Assembly: GCF_004793765.1 (NCBI RefSeq) | Contig: NZ_SRYM01000005.1 | Location: 61,662 to 125,661 of the forward strand | DNA from: Parabacteroides distasonis | GTDB lineage: Bacteria; Bacteroidota; Bacteroidia; Bacteroidales; Tannerellaceae | Length of the DNA: 64,000 nt | Direction: 5' to 3' | Shown here: positions 62,022-64,000 of the stretch, piece after piece | Numbering within the stretch: the first letter of the stretch is position 1 | Layout: every line of letters starts with the position of its first letter | Translations under genes and position numbers: made by a program | The notes under the pieces: generated by a model | The model's database searches: none | The model's input: only the letters and a program-made list of their open reading frames with translations | Told to the model about the DNA's origin: nothing

Positions 62022-62066
62022 ACTATATTTGCATCGGAATTAAACACAAATTAAAGCAAATATAGT
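62022..62066. promoter_or_regulatory. Phage switch: perfect inverted repeat containing two facing -7 boxes
   Basis: 11-bp inverted repeat ACTATATTTGC (62022-62032) / GCAAATATAGT (62056-62066). Each arm contains a TATATTTG box (TAnnTTTG): the left arm drives rightward transcription to the 62073 gene (TTGT at 62001-62004 gives a 19-nt spacing), the right arm drives leftward transcription to the repressor. The two transcripts would overlap for a short distance. A repressor binding both arms would control lysogeny. Confidence 0.7.
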
Positions 62067-62072
62067 GAATTT

Positions 62073-62303
62073 ATGGCATTACCGGTGGAAATTAGAAAAG
62101 AAATCAAAAAGAGGCTTCCTTATGGAACCTTGACAAAGATCGCTAGTAAACTGGGTATTACATCTGCTGCGGTTTGCAACTACATCAATGGTCGAGGTTC
62201 AAACAAACGAATAGAAGATGCCATCTTAATTGAGTGTAAATATCTGAAAGAGGAAGAAGAGAGCAAAATGCTAATAGCCAATGAATTCATTAAGAGTATA
62301 TAA
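62073..62303 (+). CDS. Small helix-turn-helix protein of the phage early region
   Basis: 76 residues. KRLPYGTLTKIASKLGITSAAVCNYINGRGSNKRIEDAI is a helix-turn-helix resembling the phage Ner/Cro type. First gene right of the operator; the transposase ATG at 62281 overlaps its last 23 nt, so the two are coupled. It likely turns down the early or repressor promoter like Ner of phage Mu, by analogy. Confidence 0.7.
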   Translation: MALPVEIRKEIKKRLPYGTLTKIASKLGITSAAVCNYINGRGSNKRIEDAILIECKYLKEEEESKMLIANEFIKSI

Positions 62304-64000
62304 TCAAAGTGTCTATGTATCTTATCAATGGCTTATTGATAAAGGCATTGGCAAGGAAGCTATTAAGCAATGGAGTAAAAGAAATCTACTTGCTAAAATG
62401 CGCATGGGTGACACTATTTATGTCCCCTATGATCATATCCCAGATAGCACAAAATCCAAGCTACCAAGTAAAGACGAAATTCTATCAAGCATAGAAATTC
62501 AAAAGACTGTCTCAATATCAGAAGGATACTACAACAAGATGTATAGCGCATACGAAAAAGGATTTATCAAGTACTTGGAGTATTATCAAGATATGGTAGG
62601 CAATGATGAAAAAGCATTGAGATACGCCAAGCTTCATGCCGTGTGGGTAGTTGTGATGGAAATATATGATGAATTCATTTCTGTACGGAAACGTCCCAAG
62701 CTTCGTGAGCTTCATGAGGCATTCTCTAAGATATACCCGGAAAAATACGTTTATGTGCGCATGTGTCAAGCAATCAAGAATATTAAGGAGAGCGGTATCG
62801 AAAACAATGTGATAGATCACCGTGGAGGCCGTGATGAGGAATATGGCCCGGTTTTGAAAAAATGGGTCCTAGACGCTCTTTCGTCCGGCAAGGCGTACTC
62901 AGCCCAATTCATACATGACAAGGTTTGTGAGTTGTGCCGAGAACATGGTTATAAATCACCCTCTTTATCATGGGTCAAGACTTATATGTACAAAGTGTTA
63001 CCTACCGTTTATCCAACGCGATATGGACTTGATAAAGGTATCAGCCAATTGCCCTACGCCGGGATCATCCGGGCCACAAACCCGGGAGACCAATGGCAGA
63101 TCGATGGTTGGAGATTGCCTTTTTATATGGAGAACTACAAGACTCTCACCCTATTCTCCGTGATGGACGCTTGCTCTGGGCGTATTGTTGGTTATTACAT
63201 TGATTTCAGCGAGAATACGAAGACAATACTCAAAGGGCTTGAGAACGCTGTCCAGACAACTAACACATTGCCATTGGAGATTCTTGCGGATAACCATTCG
63301 TTTAACAAAACAGAGGAATCTGATTATTTCAAGGGGAAGATCGAAAAGATGGGAAGCAGATGGACAATCAGTGAGAACCCCCGATATAAATCATTGATAG
63401 AACGAAGTTTTGGAACATTCGGTACAAGATTTTGCAAGCCTATGTACGGTTATATCGGTGAAGGGATCAAGACCCGGCGTACGAATGGGCGTACAGCGCA
63501 AGAACTGGTAGATAAGTATACAAAGGCCGGAACTTTTCTTACGGAGGAGCAAATCAAGCTGATAGCCATACATTTGGTGGAAGAGTATAACACAAAGGTA
63601 GGTAAGACAGGACAAAGTCCGATTGAGACACATCAAACGTTAGAGAACAATGGCATCCCGATTGATGAGATAGGCCGCTTGAAGTTATTCGTGCAGCCAA
63701 CCCCTTATACCGTTCGCCAAGGTCAAATCAATATTGAGAGGGAGAAGGCCGTATATGAGTTCCAGTTGAACAAGGAACAATACCTGACACTGAATAATAA
63801 AAAGGTGAACGTGAGATACATGGACTTTGATCAAATATACCTATTTGACCTAAAGACAGATAGGTTGATCGGTAGTGTTCCTAAAAAGAGATATGCGCAT
63901 GGCGCATACACCAACCAGACCGATGAGGATATAGAGATTCTGAATAAGAACAAGGGGCGTATAAATGGCATTAAAACGGCGTTTAAACGGCAACAGGCCG
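62281..64000 (+). CDS. Mu-type DDE transposase (partial, continues off window)
   Basis: 573 residues are visible from the ATG at 62281, with no stop to the end. The N-terminus holds a short DNA-binding region (VSYQWLIDKGIGKEAIKQWS) and a helical DNA-binding part. The rve/RNase H core has Asp in GDQWQIDGWRLPFY (about residue 278), Asp in LEILADNHSFNK (about 339) and Glu in YKSLIERSFGTFG (about 375), the DDE triad. The Mu transposase C-terminal beta-barrel region (VQPTPYTVRQGQINIERE; VRYMDFDQIYLFD) follows. It inserts and replicates the phage; the ATPase partner MuB should follow off the right edge. Confidence 0.9.
   Translation, partial: MNSLRVYNQSVYVSYQWLIDKGIGKEAIKQWSKRNLLAKMRMGDTIYVPYDHIPDSTKSKLPSKDEILSSIEIQKTVSISEGYYNKMYSAYEKGFIKYLEYYQDMVGNDEKALRYAKLHAVWVVVMEIYDEFISVRKRPKLRELHEAFSKIYPEKYVYVRMCQAIKNIKESGIENNVIDHRGGRDEEYGPVLKKWVLDALSSGKAYSAQFIHDKVCELCREHGYKSPSLSWVKTYMYKVLPTVYPTRYGLDKGISQLPYAGIIRATNPGDQWQIDGWRLPFYMENYKTLTLFSVMDACSGRIVGYYIDFSENTKTILKGLENAVQTTNTLPLEILADNHSFNKTEESDYFKGKIEKMGSRWTISENPRYKSLIERSFGTFGTRFCKPMYGYIGEGIKTRRTNGRTAQELVDKYTKAGTFLTEEQIKLIAIHLVEEYNTKVGKTGQSPIETHQTLENNGIPIDEIGRLKLFVQPTPYTVRQGQINIEREKAVYEFQLNKEQYLTLNNKKVNVRYMDFDQIYLFDLKTDRLIGSVPKKRYAHGAYTNQTDEDIEILNKNKGRINGIKTAFKRQQA

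Larger units (their letters stand above)
61042..64000 (+). mobile_element. Mu-like transposable prophage, left end (continues off window)
   Basis: Left boundary about 61040-61042, where the acyl carrier protein frame is broken and the sequence TGTGGGGGGTATTTG begins (a 5'-TG end is expected for this class). It holds, left to right: a 240-bp end with short repeats, a repressor on the minus strand, an operator, a small DNA-binding protein gene and a Mu-type DDE transposase on the plus strand. The order repressor / early protein / transposase is that of Mu-like phages, such as Hankyphage in gut Bacteroidales (from recall). The right end and the 5-bp target duplication lie off the window. Region 61042-61284 has no gene. 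Confidence 0.75.

Overview
The window looks like a chromosome segment of a gut Bacteroidales bacterium, most likely Parabacteroides (P. distasonis or a close relative). This rests on family content: TamL-type BamA lipoprotein, three NigD-like lipoproteins, DUF4251, DUF4296, DUF3810 and DUF5063 proteins, a Bacteroidetes-type DksA-like protein and a 1140-residue IleRS. It also rests on many Bacteroidetes-type -7 promoter boxes (TAnnTTTG). The genus is inference from recall, not from a search.

Layout. 1-4.4 kb: three genes of a minus-strand SMC/condensin operon of the MksFEB / Wadjet JetABC kind, whose large ATPase runs off the left edge. 4.4-11 kb: core metabolism (Gfo/Idh oxidoreductase, DUF4251 protein, gcvT, pepT, a PurF-like protein without the usual N-terminal cysteine, rpmA, rplU). 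11-20 kb: a decayed accessory region beside tRNA-Arg(UCU). It holds a nucleotidyltransferase-domain gene, a cupin gene frameshifted at a run of 8 G, the remains of an ISAon1-like element, an AT-rich AAA ATPase + DUF3226 (Toprim-like) pair that is probably a defence module, an IS21-family element interrupted by an IS4-family element with a 10-bp target duplication, and a truncated tyrosine integrase.

20-31 kb: envelope and translation genes (tamL, a SpoU-type methyltransferase, DUF4296 lipoprotein, lspA, a dksA/traR-like gene, ileS, DUF3810) and an M81 family protein. 32-42 kb: a long minus-strand run metH, a nucleoside-gate membrane protein, smpB, YIP1, three nigD-like lipoproteins, a membrane-anchored beta-barrel protein and an ECF sigma factor. 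42.6-49.2 kb: GH10-like hydrolase, glycerophosphodiesterase, trxB, lolA, ftsK. 49.4-56 kb: a multi-cluster Fe-S membrane protein with an Fe-S aldo/keto reductase, then rightward DUF5063, 3'-5' exonuclease, RlmI-like methyltransferase and mdh.

56-61 kb: an AAA ATPase, then a minus-strand cluster for an acylated surface product or glycan (acyl carrier protein, SDR reductase, KAS III, GNAT, polysaccharide deacetylase). The acyl carrier protein gene has lost its first codons exactly where the left end of a Mu-like transposable phage begins (about 61.04 kb). The phage shows a repressor, a divergent operator/promoter, a small DNA-binding protein and a DDE transposase that runs off the right edge.

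Besides genes, the window has structured repeats: interleaved palindromes upstream of the condensin operon, two REP-like palindromes, two arrays of covarying hairpins at 3' gene ends, and a 4 x 22-bp tandem repeat. The most interesting items are the ATPase-DUF3226 pair, the PurF-like protein without its nucleophile, the hairpin arrays, and the phage insertion at the acyl carrier protein start.
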